Source: Sedimenticola thiotaurini (GTDB taxonomy: Bacteria > Pseudomonadota > Gammaproteobacteria > Chromatiales > Chromatiaceae). From it: a DNA stretch of 64,000 nt. The stretch is from assembly GCF_001007875.1 (NCBI RefSeq), contig NZ_CP011412.1, positions 2,604,001-2,668,000 on the forward strand, in the 5' to 3' direction. The position numbers and the translations under genes are program-made. Of the stretch, positions 1-9,325 are shown in pieces. Under the pieces are notes generated by a model. It was given only the letters and a program-made list of their open reading frames with translations. It did no database searches and had not been told where the DNA came from. Positions within the stretch are counted from its first letter, which is position 1; each line of letters opens with the position of its first letter.

Positions 1-648
1 CTGTTTCTGGACGAAATCGGCGAACTGCCACCCAATGCCCAGGTCAAGCTGCTGCGTATACTGCAGGACCAGGAGGTGATGCGGGTTGGAGGAACCTCAC
101 CGGTCACGGTGAATGTGCGGATTATCGCCGCCACCAACCGGAATCTGCCGCAGATGGTAGAGAAGGGGCAGTTTCGCGAAGACCTGTTTTACCGGCTCAA
201 CCTATTTCCCATCGAAATGCCTGCATTGCGGGAGCGGCCGGAGGACATAACCATACTGGCACGCCATTTCCTCGCCCAGGCCGGGCGCAAATTTGGCAAA
301 AACATGCAGCGCATCGACCCGGAGTCGCTGATCAAGCTGACCCACCACAGCTGGCCTGGCAATATCCGAGAGCTGCAGAACATGATCGAGCGTGGCGTCA
401 TCATGGCCGACGGGCCGGAACTCAATCTGTCCGATTTCATGCCCACACCCATGACGACCGTGGCGGGCAAAATCCCCACACTGGCGGATATGGAGCGCCG
501 GCATATTCAACAGGCCCTGGCATTCACCTCCGGGGTGATTGCCGGATCACGTGGCGCCGCCAGCCTGCTCGATATCCATCCCAACACGCTGCGCTCCCGG
601 ATGAAAAAGCTGGGCATCGAACCCCATGAAACCATATTTCGTGACTGA
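1..648 (+). CDS. Sigma-54-dependent transcriptional activator, C-terminal part (5' end outside window)
   Basis: The reading frame is open from base 1, so the gene starts before the window. The visible part begins in the AAA+ domain at the Walker B motif (LFLDEIGELP), continues through the sensor I region (IIAATNRNL) and the arginine-finger region (FREDLFYRL), and ends in a Fis-type helix-turn-helix (GAASLLDIHPNTLRSRMKKL). The ending, a long helix containing LADMERRHIQQAL followed by that HTH, resembles the FhlA/NorR branch more than NtrC. The N-terminal sensor or receiver domain is not visible, so the signal is unknown. The downstream gene, ccoG, is on the same strand but 150 bases away and need not be its target. 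Confidence 0.93.
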   Translation: MFLDEIGELPPNAQVKLLRILQDQEVMRVGGTSPVTVNVRIIAATNRNLPQMVEKGQFREDLFYRLNLFPIEMPALRERPEDITILARHFLAQAGRKFGKNMQRIDPESLIKLTHHSWPGNIRELQNMIERGVIMADGPELNLSDFMPTPMTTVAGKIPTLADMERRHIQQALAFTSGVIAGSRGAASLLDIHPNTLRSRMKKLGIEPHETIFRD

Positions 649-800
649 TACGAGATATCGTCAACCCCGTCCGGATAACCGGCCCAACCCGGCCTGGATA
701 ACCAATTGATTCAATAGGCATTTGGCCATGCATTACAGGGTGGCATGGCTTTTGATACAGCACCGGGTACTCATCCACTTCCGGAGCTGGTTTTTTGAAT

Positions 801-2213
801 ATGCCAACGACCCTAACCCCACAACCAGAAATCAAGGCCGGGCACGGCCTGCCCGTTTATGCCGGGAACGGCAAGATTTACCCGAAACGCATGCCGGGAC
901 GTTTTCGCCGCCTGAAACACTGGACCGCCTCCTTCTGGCTGCTGTTCTTTTTCGGCCCTTACCTGCAGTGGGAGGGACACCAGGCCGTACTGCTGGATAT
1001 TCCCCACCGGCGTTTCCAGTTTTTCGACCTGACTGTTATGCCCGAGGACATCTGGTTACTGACCTTTGTACTGCTGTTCCTGGCCATGCTGCTCTTCGTA
1101 GTCACGGTTGTAGCCGGCCGGGCATTCTGCGGGTACGTCTGCTTCCAGACCGTCTGGACGGATCTTTACACCTGGATAGAGACGCTAATCGAGGGACCAC
1201 CGCGCGCCCGGCAACAGCTGGACCGGGCTCCCTGGGGGATGCATAAGCTGCTTACCAAGTCGGCCAAGCACCTGCTGTGGTTGCTGATCGCCGCACTTAC
1301 CGGGGTCAGCTTTGCCGCCTGGTTTACCGATGCCCGTCAGCTGTGGGTTGACTACTTCGCACTCGACGCTCACCCGGCGGCCTGGATTATTCTCGCCATG
1401 TTCACTGCCGGAACCTACCTGTTTGCCGGTTTTATGCGCGAACAGGTCTGTTTCTGGCTCTGCCCCTATGCACGCATCCAGGGCGTCATGTATGGCGACC
1501 AGACCATCCTGCCTACCTACAACTATCTGCGCGGCGAACCGCGCCAGCATCGCTCCACCAAACAGGCCAACCAGGCGGGAGACTGCATCGACTGCGGTCT
1601 CTGTGTCGCGGTCTGCCCTACCGGTATCGATATTCGCGATGGACAGCAGATCGGTTGTATCACCTGCGGTCTCTGTATTGACGCCTGCGATCACGTCATG
1701 ACCCGTATCGATCGCCCCACCGGCCTGATCCGTTACAGCTCACTGGCAAGCCTGGCATCCGGCAATAAGGGGCCTTCAATACCGATCCTGCGGGTCACGG
1801 TCTCCCTGGCTATCCTGGCCAGTTGCCTGCTGATCATCATCCTGGGTATTAACAACATTGGTGACACCAACCTCAACATCTACCACTACCGGCAGCCCCT
1901 CTTCATCACCATGAGCAGCGGTGATATCCGCAACCGCTACCGGATCAAGATCCAGAACAGAAGCCAAGTCCCGGCCCACTATCAAATCCTAGTCAGCGGG
2001 CTTGAGAATGCACGTATCATGGGCCAATCGAATTTGGCCATCGCCGCTGAAACGACCAGGGTCGCCGACATCTTCCTGGAGCTATCAAAGTCCCAACTGC
2101 CTACCGGTATCACTCCGATCACATTTCGCCTCATCCGACAGGGTGGTGCCGTGATCGAGTACAGAAGCGTATTCATCGGACCGGACGCAGCAGCTCCCGG
2201 AGGGACTTCATAA
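801..2213 (+). CDS. ccoG: Cytochrome cbb3 oxidase maturation protein CcoG (FixG/RdxA)
   Basis: A polytopic membrane iron-sulfur protein. CcoG acts in copper handling for assembly of cbb3-type cytochrome c oxidase. Four membrane segments lie in the first 215 residues and a fifth near 330-350. A cytoplasmic ferredoxin module carries CIDCGLCVAVCP (about residue 264) and CITCGLCIDACD (about 288). CFWLCPYARIQG before it is the family's conserved CxxxCP segment. The remaining 120 residues form the extracytoplasmic Ig-like domain typical of the family, and the length (470) is normal. An in-frame TTG at 795 sits 8 bases from a GGAG and could be the true start; ATG at 801 is the conservative choice. 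No ccoNOP genes are in the window. Confidence 0.93.
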   Translation: MPTTLTPQPEIKAGHGLPVYAGNGKIYPKRMPGRFRRLKHWTASFWLLFFFGPYLQWEGHQAVLLDIPHRRFQFFDLTVMPEDIWLLTFVLLFLAMLLFVVTVVAGRAFCGYVCFQTVWTDLYTWIETLIEGPPRARQQLDRAPWGMHKLLTKSAKHLLWLLIAALTGVSFAAWFTDARQLWVDYFALDAHPAAWIILAMFTAGTYLFAGFMREQVCFWLCPYARIQGVMYGDQTILPTYNYLRGEPRQHRSTKQANQAGDCIDCGLCVAVCPTGIDIRDGQQIGCITCGLCIDACDHVMTRIDRPTGLIRYSSLASLASGNKGPSIPILRVTVSLAILASCLLIIILGINNIGDTNLNIYHYRQPLFITMSSGDIRNRYRIKIQNRSQVPAHYQILVSGLENARIMGQSNLAIAAETTRVADIFLELSKSQLPTGITPITFRLIRQGGAVIEYRSVFIGPDAAAPGGTS

Positions 2214-2400
2214 CTTCGCCCTGTCTGCCGCTAAATCTATCAATGGTTCCACAACATTCCGGATCAGAGCGCCCTGACAACCGGCACTCTGCCTTGGAAA
2301 TTCATTAACTGGTCGCCAATGCGGCCGACCCAACCGGGCAATCCTGACTACACTCAGAGAAGGCAGGCACAGCAAAGCCAGTACTGGCAGGAGGTATAAA

Positions 2401-2856
2401 ATGCACTGTTATCGCTTGATCGGCCCGCTTCTGGCCGGTGCACTCTTTTGCCTCTCTGGCCTGGCCGTTGCTGACGCAGACTGCAACCGGCCCTTTCCTG
2501 GCAGCAGCCAACAGCCCCCCGAGCAGTTGCGGCAGATAGCAAAAAAATGTGACCGGGCCGAGATTGCCAATCTTTTCTATAATCGCGCCTACCATCGTGA
2601 ACTGCTGGAGAAATTTCAGCACCTGCACAGCCTGCAAACCCTGAAACCGAACCACGATCTTGCCCATTACCATACCCAGCGGATTTTTATCGCCCTCTCT
2701 GAGGCATTCGCCCAGCGGGCCTGGGAACAGGGGGACGGGCAGGCACTCCAGCAGCTCAACCGGCAATATGATCGATCCATCGAGATTGCCGAGTACCAGC
2801 TGAAGGGTTATGACGCACTGGCGGCCCGCACCCGACAGGCCCCGGCCAAGCCCTGA
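2401..2856 (+). CDS. Small secreted protein of unknown function
   Basis: 151 residues starting with a clear signal peptide: a short positive N-terminus, a hydrophobic core LIGPLLAGALFCLSGLAVA, and a likely cleavage after ADA or VADA. The mature part is helical and charged, rich in Gln, Leu and Arg, with two cysteines (CNRPFPG and KKCDRAE) that could form a disulfide in the periplasm. An AGGAGG-like Shine-Dalgarno (GGAGG at 2389-2393) precedes the ATG. No family was recognised. It stands alone between ccoG and the ABC-F gene on the same strand. Confidence 0.75.
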   Translation: MHCYRLIGPLLAGALFCLSGLAVADADCNRPFPGSSQQPPEQLRQIAKKCDRAEIANLFYNRAYHRELLEKFQHLHSLQTLKPNHDLAHYHTQRIFIALSEAFAQRAWEQGDGQALQQLNRQYDRSIEIAEYQLKGYDALAARTRQAPAKP

Positions 2857-2968
2857 CCGGGCCAGCCGGCCCGGCACAACCGGCAACCAGGTAAAAGTGC
2901 CCCTTTGCCACCCAACCAGCTAACACGGCGCTCCCGCTGCGGAGCAGAAAGCGGTAGAATTCGCCGCC

Positions 2969-4888
2969 ATGCTCAGATTCGATAAACTCAGTTTGCGACG
3001 CGGGGTGAAGCCGCTCTTCACCGATGCCAGCTTCACCATCCATCCCGGTCAGCGGGTCGGTATCACCGGCGCCAACGGCACCGGCAAGTCGAGCCTGTTC
3101 GCCATGATCCGTGACCAGCTGCATGCCGATGGGGGGGAGTTCTATCGCCCCAGGGACTGGGTGATCGCCCACGTGGCCCAGGAGACCCCGGCCGATCCCC
3201 GGGACGCGCTGGACTACGTACTGGATGGCGATGAGGAGTTACGCCTGATCGAGCAGCAACTGGCCGAAGCGGAAACCGCCCAGCTGGGCGAGCAGCTGGC
3301 CGAACTGCATGCCCGGCTGGATGTTATCGGCGGTTACACCGCCCGCTCCCGGGCTGCCCGGCTGATCCACGGGCTCGGTTTCCGACCCGGCGAGGAGCAC
3401 CAGCCGGTCAACAGCTTTTCCGGCGGCTGGCGCATGCGCCTCAACCTGGCCCGTGCCCTGATGTGCCGCTCCGATCTGCTGCTGCTGGACGAGCCCACCA
3501 ACCACCTGGATCTGGACGCGGTCATCTGGCTGGAGGAGTGGCTCAAAAGCTATCCCGGTACCCTGTTACTGATCTCCCATGACCGGGATTTTCTCGATTC
3601 CGTTACCAGCCACATCGCCCATATCGAGCAGGAGCAGATCACTCTCTACACTGGCAACTACTCGGCCTTCGAACGCATCCGGGCGGAGCGCCTGGCCAAT
3701 CAGCAGGCGGCCCATGAGAAACAGCAGCGGGAAGTGGCCCACATCCGCAGTTACGTGGAGCGGTTCCGCGCCAAGGCGACCAAGGCGCGCCAGGCCCAGA
3801 GCCGGCTGAAGGCGCTGGAGCGCATGGAGCTGATCGCACCGGCCCACGTGGACTCACCCTTCCACTTCGCCTTCAAAACCCCTGACAAGACCCCCAACCC
3901 GCTGCTCAAGCTGCTTGAATCGAGCGCCGGTTATGGTGACCGCCAGATCCTCGACCGGATCAACCTGACCCTCTCCCCCGGGGAGCGCATCGGCCTGCTG
4001 GGTCCCAACGGCGCCGGTAAATCCACCCTGATCAAGTTACTGGCCGGCGAGCTGCAACCGAACGGGGGCAAGCGGGAGACCGCTCAGGATCTGAAAATCG
4101 GCTACTTTGCTCAGCATCAACTGGACCAGCTACGCCCGGATGAGAGCGCCCTGGACCATCTGCTGCGTCTCGACCCCAAGGCCACTGAACAGTCGCTGCG
4201 CGATTTCATCGGCGGCTTCGGCTTCGCCGGGGATCGCGCTGAAAGCCCGGTGGCCCCCTTCTCCGGCGGCGAAAAGGCGCGCCTGGTACTGGCCCTGCTG
4301 GTCTATCAGCGCCCCAATCTGCTGCTGCTGGACGAACCCACCAACCACCTGGACCTGGAGATGCGCCACGCCCTGGGACAGGCGCTACAGGAGTTTGAAG
4401 GGGCCATGGTGGTGGTCTCCCATGACCGGCACCTGCTGCGCACCACCACTGACCAGTTGCTGCTGGTCCACGGCGGCCGGGTGGACGAGTTCAAGGGCGA
4501 CCTGGACGAATACCCCCGCTGGCTGGCGGATAACCGCAACACCGACCAGAAGGCGGAGAAAACCGGCAGTGACACGGAGCACAGCGCCAGCGCCCGCAAG
4601 GAGCGGAAACGGAACGAGGCGGCCCGCCGGAAACAGCTGCAGCCGCTGCGCAAGGCGGTGGAAAAATATGAAAAACAGCTGGAGCAACTGACCGGAAAAC
4701 AGCAGGCGCTGGAGAGCGCCCTGGCCGACCCGACCCTCTACGAAACCGATCGCAAGGAGCAGCTGAAACAGCTGCTGGCCGACAAGAGCCAGCTCAACCA
4801 GCAGCTCAGCCAGACCGAGGAAGCGTGGCTGGAGGCGTGCGAGGCACTGGAGTCGGCCGAACAGGAGTTGCACAGCGCACAGGCCTGA
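2969..4888 (+). CDS. yheS: ABC-F family ATPase, YheS type
   Basis: A soluble protein with two ABC ATPase domains and no membrane segments; ABC-F proteins act on ribosomes. Domain 1 has Walker A GANGTGKSS (about residues 34-42), signature FSGGWRMRLN and Walker B LLLLDEPTNHLDL. Domain 2 has GPNGAGKST, FSGGEKARL and a second LLLLDEPTNHLDL. The inter-domain linker contains the arginine/lysine-rich RFRAKATKARQAQSR segment. A charged coiled-coil tail fills about 545-639. Length (639) and the stretch LERMELIAPAHVD match E. coli YheS closely. ABC-F assignment is firm; the exact role of YheS is not well established. Confidence 0.95.
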   Translation: MLRFDKLSLRRGVKPLFTDASFTIHPGQRVGITGANGTGKSSLFAMIRDQLHADGGEFYRPRDWVIAHVAQETPADPRDALDYVLDGDEELRLIEQQLAEAETAQLGEQLAELHARLDVIGGYTARSRAARLIHGLGFRPGEEHQPVNSFSGGWRMRLNLARALMCRSDLLLLDEPTNHLDLDAVIWLEEWLKSYPGTLLLISHDRDFLDSVTSHIAHIEQEQITLYTGNYSAFERIRAERLANQQAAHEKQQREVAHIRSYVERFRAKATKARQAQSRLKALERMELIAPAHVDSPFHFAFKTPDKTPNPLLKLLESSAGYGDRQILDRINLTLSPGERIGLLGPNGAGKSTLIKLLAGELQPNGGKRETAQDLKIGYFAQHQLDQLRPDESALDHLLRLDPKATEQSLRDFIGGFGFAGDRAESPVAPFSGGEKARLVLALLVYQRPNLLLLDEPTNHLDLEMRHALGQALQEFEGAMVVVSHDRHLLRTTTDQLLLVHGGRVDEFKGDLDEYPRWLADNRNTDQKAEKTGSDTEHSASARKERKRNEAARRKQLQPLRKAVEKYEKQLEQLTGKQQALESALADPTLYETDRKEQLKQLLADKSQLNQQLSQTEEAWLEACEALESAEQELHSAQA

Positions 4889-5028
4889 GCATTAACCCCG
4901 TAGCCGGCAGCTATCGGACAATTTAGGTTGACCAGCACCCGCCCTATCGTCAACGATGGTCCGACAAGCGCATTTCGCCGGGTCGGCCGCAGGCCCATTG
5001 CCGGCACAGATCGGATCAGGAGAGAAAC

Positions 5029-5388
5029 ATGTCGGTTGATGACATCGTCTGGGCATTGAAAGAGAACAGCGAGGTACTGGAATCTTCCGTGATGATTCGT
5101 GAAGTGAAACTGTTACTCAATGTGGGACACGATCAGTTCAATCCCGAACTGAAGATAAAGATCTATAAAAACACCGCCATCCCTGAAGAACCGTTCCACT
5201 TTGATCTGAGCCACCACGTCCAGACGCCCCTGCAGAGCGTGTCGGCCGCGCCGCCGCGCAACTCCTACGGGACCGAGAGAGAAGCGCTCCAGCAGGCCAT
5301 TGCCGGCACCACCGGCCGGATCAGAGAAGCCCTTGACGCGGGTCACCAGCCATGCCAGGAGTGGCTGGTACGTAATGAAAAATTCTGA
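5029..5388 (+). CDS. Conserved-looking small protein of unknown function
   Basis: 119 residues, no signal peptide or membrane segment. The N-terminal half (MSVDDIVWALKENSEVLESS, then IREVKLLLNVGHD) alternates like a small alpha/beta domain; the C-terminal half is looser, with one cysteine near the end. A good Shine-Dalgarno (AGGAGAGA) lies just upstream of ATG 5029, supporting it as a real gene. It lies between the ABC-F gene and the RRM gene on the same strand. No family was recognised. Confidence 0.7.
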   Translation: MSVDDIVWALKENSEVLESSVMIREVKLLLNVGHDQFNPELKIKIYKNTAIPEEPFHFDLSHHVQTPLQSVSAAPPRNSYGTEREALQQAIAGTTGRIREALDAGHQPCQEWLVRNEKF

Positions 5389-5460
5389 ATCCGGACGGCG
5401 ACCTCTGCCGGCCCGGCAGCAGGCAGACCATCCACACCCCAGCCCATTCCAGGTAACCCC

Positions 5461-5730
5461 ATGAAACTGCTGATTCGCAATCTCTCCCGCAGCACCACCG
5501 AAGCTGAACTCCGCACCCTGTTCGAAGCCTGCGGCAGAGTGCAGTCCTGCACCCTGGTCATGGACCAGGCCAGTGGTCTCTCCAAGGGCTTCGGTTTTGT
5601 GAATATGCCCAGCCCGGGCGAAGCCAAAGCGGCCATGAAAAACCTCAATGGACAGGAGCTGGACGGCAACCGGATCCGGGTTAAAAAGGCCTCGCCACCA
5701 GCTTCCACTTCGGACGCTGCCGAAACCTGA
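5461..5730 (+). CDS. Single-RRM RNA-binding protein
   Basis: An 89-residue protein that is essentially one RNA-recognition motif. RNP2 is LLIRNL (residues 3-8) and RNP1 is KGFGFVNM (about 42-49), with the aromatic positions needed to stack on RNA bases. The C-terminal tail is short and Ser/Ala-rich. Bacterial proteins of this type resemble the cyanobacterial Rbp cold-response RNA chaperones, but no cold-box-like leader was seen here. A terminating GNAT gene follows after 18 bases, suggesting co-transcription. Confidence 0.92.
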   Translation: MKLLIRNLSRSTTEAELRTLFEACGRVQSCTLVMDQASGLSKGFGFVNMPSPGEAKAAMKNLNGQELDGNRIRVKKASPPASTSDAAET

Positions 5731-5748
5731 CCCGCTGACGGCCGTTCG

Positions 5749-6204
5749 ATGAACCCGACCCGCCTGATCCGAATTCGCACTCTGCAGCAGGAGGACGCTG
5801 CTGCGGTGGCCCGATTGGCCGTGGAACTGGGCTATCCCGCCAGCGAGGCGGTGATAACGCCGCGCATACAGCGACTGCTGCAACACCCCGATCACAGCGC
5901 CTTTATCGCCACGGAAAACCACCAACCGATCGGCTGGCTGCATCTGTTCATCAACTACCCCCTGGAGTCGGAACCCTGTGCGGAGATCGCCGGGCTGGTG
6001 GTGACGGAAAGCCACCGCGGTCGGGGCGTGGGGCGACAGTTACTGGGGGCTGCCCGACAGTGGGCAGCGGAGAGGGAGTTGCAGAGTCTGCGGGTTCGCT
6101 GCCAGATCCGGCGCAGACGTGCCCACCACTTCTATCAGGCCAACGGTTTTACCGAACTGAAAACCCAGAAGGTATTCATACTGCCGTTGACGCGCCGCCG
6201 CTGA
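5749..6204 (+). CDS. GNAT-family N-acetyltransferase
   Basis: 151 residues forming one GNAT domain. The acetyl-CoA-binding motif A is visible as LVVTESHRGRGVGRQLL (about residues 84-100), with the Q/R-x-x-G-x-G/A pattern as HRGRGVG. The late motif HHFYQANGFTELKTQKVF is the typical end of the fold. Substrate is unknown. It follows the RRM gene by 18 bases, so the two may be one transcript. Confidence 0.9.
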   Translation: MNPTRLIRIRTLQQEDAAAVARLAVELGYPASEAVITPRIQRLLQHPDHSAFIATENHQPIGWLHLFINYPLESEPCAEIAGLVVTESHRGRGVGRQLLGAARQWAAERELQSLRVRCQIRRRRAHHFYQANGFTELKTQKVFILPLTRRR

Positions 6205-6226
6205 ACCAGGGCGGCGCGTCAGGGGC

Positions 6227-9200
6227 TCAGACGGCGGAGCCTTTCGGCCCCTCCTCATCCAGCAGGGCTTCGTGCTCTTCGTGCTCCAGCTCCTGCTGGG
6301 CCTTGACGTGATCCCGGGCCAGCAGCAGATAGAAGGCCGGCAGGATAAACAGGGTGAAGAAGGTACCGATACCCAGGCCGGTGGTGATCGTCAGACCGAT
6401 ATCGAACCGGCTCACTGCACCCGGCCCACTGGCGGTGAGCAGCGGGAACATGGCCACGATCAGGGCCACTGCCGTCATCAGAATGGGCCGCAGACGAATG
6501 GCTGCCGCCTTCTCCACCGCCTCACGTTTCGACAGCCCCTCCTTGATCTGCAACTGATTGGCGAACTCCACAATCAGGATACCGTTCTTGGCCACCACGC
6601 CGATCAGGGTGATCAGACCCACCTGGGTATAGATGTTGATCGACGCCATACCCAGGGTGATGAACACCATGGCACCGGCAATGGAGAGGGGCACCGAGAT
6701 CAGGATGATCAACGGATCGCGCCAGCTCTCGAACTGGGCCGCCAGCACCAGGTAGATCACCAGCAGTGACAGGAAGAAGGTGATCACCAGGCCGCTACCC
6801 TGCTGGGCGTACTGACGTGAGTCACCGGCGTAGTCATAGCTGTAACCTTTCGGCAGCAGCTCCTGGGCCTGGGCCTCAAGGAACGCCAGTGCGTCACCCA
6901 ACTTGACCCCCGGGAACATCACCCCTTCCACGGTCACCGAGTTAAGCTGCTGGAACTGGGTCCGCTTCGACGGCTCCACGCTGTCCTCCATGCTGACCAC
7001 GGCAGAGAGCGGTACCAGGTCGCCGCTATCGGCGCGAATATAGTAGTTGTCCAGCATCGATGCATCGAGCCGGAACGCCTGCTCCACCTGAGGGATCACC
7101 TTATAGCTGCGACCTTCCAGGTTGAACCAGTTGACGTAACCTCCACCCAGCATGGTGCCCAGGTTACCGCCGATCTCGGACATACTGATACCCAGATCAC
7201 CCGCCCGGTCCCGATCCACCAGCAGACGGGTAACAGGACGATCAATATCCACCGACTTCTTCAGGAACATGAAGTTACCGCTGGCCATGCCGCGACCGAT
7301 AATCTGGTCTGCCAGAGCGGCGATCTCTTCATAGGTACGGTCACTGGTGAGCACGAACTGCACCGGCAACCCACCGGAAGAACCGGGCAGACTGGGCCGC
7401 GGGAAGGCCACCGATTGGAAGCCGGCCACCTTGTCGAGCGTCGCCTGCACCTCCGGCTGCAGCTCCATCTGGCTGCGTTCGCGCTTGCTGATGGAGGTCA
7501 TTTTGAAGCCGCCAAACACCGTATCCTGGGTACGACCCAGAATATAGAAACCGTCGTTAAACTCGGGAATCTGGGTAAAGCCCTCATGAATCTGTCGCGC
7601 ATAGGCGCGGTGATAATCGAGGGTCGCGGTACGGGGTCCGGTGGCCTGGTAGAACAGGATGCCCTGATCTTCAGTGGGGGCCAGCTCGTTCTGGCTGGTG
7701 ATGAACATCAGGTAGATGGCCGGCAGGGTGAGCAGGGCCAGAATGACACTCACCGATACCGTGGAGAGGGAGCCGTGCAGCAGCTTCAGATAGGCGGCGG
7801 AGAGCCAGTTGAAGAAGCGCTCGACCAGCTGTTCAAAACGCCCCTGGTTGCCGTGGGGCTTGAGCACGTGGGAAGAGATCATCGGCGACAGGGTCAGGGC
7901 CACGATACCGGAGATGATCACCGCTCCGGTCAGGGTGAAAGCGAACTCGGTGAACAGGGTACCCACCAGACCACCCATGAAGCCGATCGGCGCATACACC
8001 GCCAGCAGGGTGGTGGTCATGGCGATGATCGGCACCGCCATTTCACGCGCCCCGTAGATGGCGGCATGGAACTTGGTTTCACCCCGCTCGATGTGACGAT
8101 GCACGTTCTCCACCACGATAATGGCGTCGTCCACCACCAGACCGATCGCCAGCACCATGGAGAGCAGGGTCAGCAGATTCAGCGAATAACCCAGCAGCAG
8201 CATGATAAAGGCCGCACCCACCAGGGAGAGGGGTACCGCCACCGCCGGCACCGCCGCCGCCCGGAAGGAACCGAGGGTCAGATAGACCACGAACAGCACG
8301 ATCAGCACCGCCTCCATAATGGTGCCGTACACCTCATCGATGGAGTCCTGAATAAAGGTACTGGCATCGTAAGGGATCATCACGTTCATCCCTTTCGGCA
8401 GCTGGGCGCGGATCTTCGGCACCTCGTCATTGACCAGTCCGGCCACGGTCAGCGGGTTTGACCCGGGCGCCTGCTCCACGGCGATAAAGACCGCCGGGAT
8501 GCCGCTGTACCAGGCGGTCGAGTCGTAGTTCTCGGCGCCCAGCTCGGTGCGGGCGATGTCGCCCAGCCGCACCAGGGTACCATTGCTGCTGCGTACCACC
8601 AGCTGCTCAAAATCCTCCACCTGGTTGATATCGGTGCTGGCGGTCAGATCCACCGCCACATACTTGCCCTTGGTCGATCCGACACCCGCCAGGTAGTTGT
8701 TGGCGCGCAACACGCTGGCCACGTCATCGGCGGTGACACCCAACGCTGCCATGCGGCGTGGATCAAGCCAGATACGCATGGCAAACTGCTGACCGAACAT
8801 GCGCGCCTTGGCCACGCCGGGCAGCGCCTGCAGCTGTGGCTGCACAACCCGCAGCACATAATCGGCCAGCTGTACCCGGGAGACCTCATCACTGTAGAAC
8901 GCCACATACATCAGGGCGGTGGAGTCACCGGTGCTGGACTCGATTACCGGGTCCTGGGCATCGGTCGGCAGCACATTGCGTTTACTGGCCACCTTGGCCT
9001 GGATCTCGGCGACCGCCGCATTGGCGTCGTAATTGAGCTCCATGTGCACTTCAATGGAGGAGCTGCCCTGGGTGCTGGTAGAGAACATGTAGTCAATACC
9101 GTTGGCCTCGGCGATGGCCTGCTGCAGCGGGGTGGTCACAAAGCCCTTCACCAGGTCGGAACTGGCGCCCGGGTATGTGGTGGTGACCGTAACCACCGTA

Positions 9201-9325
9201 CTGTCGATCACCGGGTACTGGCGCACCTCCAGCAGACCAAGGGAACGCACGCCGACGATCAGGATCAGCAGGCTGACCACCGTCGCCAGAACCGGGCGCT
9301 TGATAAAGATGTCGGTAAATTTCAT
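6227..9325 (-). CDS. RND multidrug efflux pump, inner-membrane transporter (AcrB/MexF-like)
   Basis: 1032 residues, the usual length for an HAE1-type RND pump. It uses the proton gradient to export hydrophobic or amphipathic compounds through a tripartite complex. Visible are the first helix after MKFTDIFIKRPVLATVVSLL, large periplasmic porter loops, and the proton-relay segment LAIGLVVDDAIIVVENVHRH with the paired aspartates of TM4. A second large loop and TM7-12 follow. The start overlaps the stop of the adaptor gene by four bases (ATGA), so the two are translationally coupled. No outer-membrane TolC-like channel gene is adjacent. Confidence 0.96.
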   Translation of the reverse strand: MKFTDIFIKRPVLATVVSLLILIVGVRSLGLLEVRQYPVIDSTVVTVTTTYPGASSDLVKGFVTTPLQQAIAEANGIDYMFSTSTQGSSSIEVHMELNYDANAAVAEIQAKVASKRNVLPTDAQDPVIESSTGDSTALMYVAFYSDEVSRVQLADYVLRVVQPQLQALPGVAKARMFGQQFAMRIWLDPRRMAALGVTADDVASVLRANNYLAGVGSTKGKYVAVDLTASTDINQVEDFEQLVVRSSNGTLVRLGDIARTELGAENYDSTAWYSGIPAVFIAVEQAPGSNPLTVAGLVNDEVPKIRAQLPKGMNVMIPYDASTFIQDSIDEVYGTIMEAVLIVLFVVYLTLGSFRAAAVPAVAVPLSLVGAAFIMLLLGYSLNLLTLLSMVLAIGLVVDDAIIVVENVHRHIERGETKFHAAIYGAREMAVPIIAMTTTLLAVYAPIGFMGGLVGTLFTEFAFTLTGAVIISGIVALTLSPMISSHVLKPHGNQGRFEQLVERFFNWLSAAYLKLLHGSLSTVSVSVILALLTLPAIYLMFITSQNELAPTEDQGILFYQATGPRTATLDYHRAYARQIHEGFTQIPEFNDGFYILGRTQDTVFGGFKMTSISKRERSQMELQPEVQATLDKVAGFQSVAFPRPSLPGSSGGLPVQFVLTSDRTYEEIAALADQIIGRGMASGNFMFLKKSVDIDRPVTRLLVDRDRAGDLGISMSEIGGNLGTMLGGGYVNWFNLEGRSYKVIPQVEQAFRLDASMLDNYYIRADSGDLVPLSAVVSMEDSVEPSKRTQFQQLNSVTVEGVMFPGVKLGDALAFLEAQAQELLPKGYSYDYAGDSRQYAQQGSGLVITFFLSLLVIYLVLAAQFESWRDPLIILISVPLSIAGAMVFITLGMASINIYTQVGLITLIGVVAKNGILIVEFANQLQIKEGLSKREAVEKAAAIRLRPILMTAVALIVAMFPLLTASGPGAVSRFDIGLTITTGLGIGTFFTLFILPAFYLLLARDHVKAQQELEHEEHEALLDEEGPKGSAV

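Noticed and set aside
5113-6015. A 300-codon minus-strand frame
   Set aside because: Covers the RRM and GNAT genes on the opposite strand, both of which have intact family motifs.
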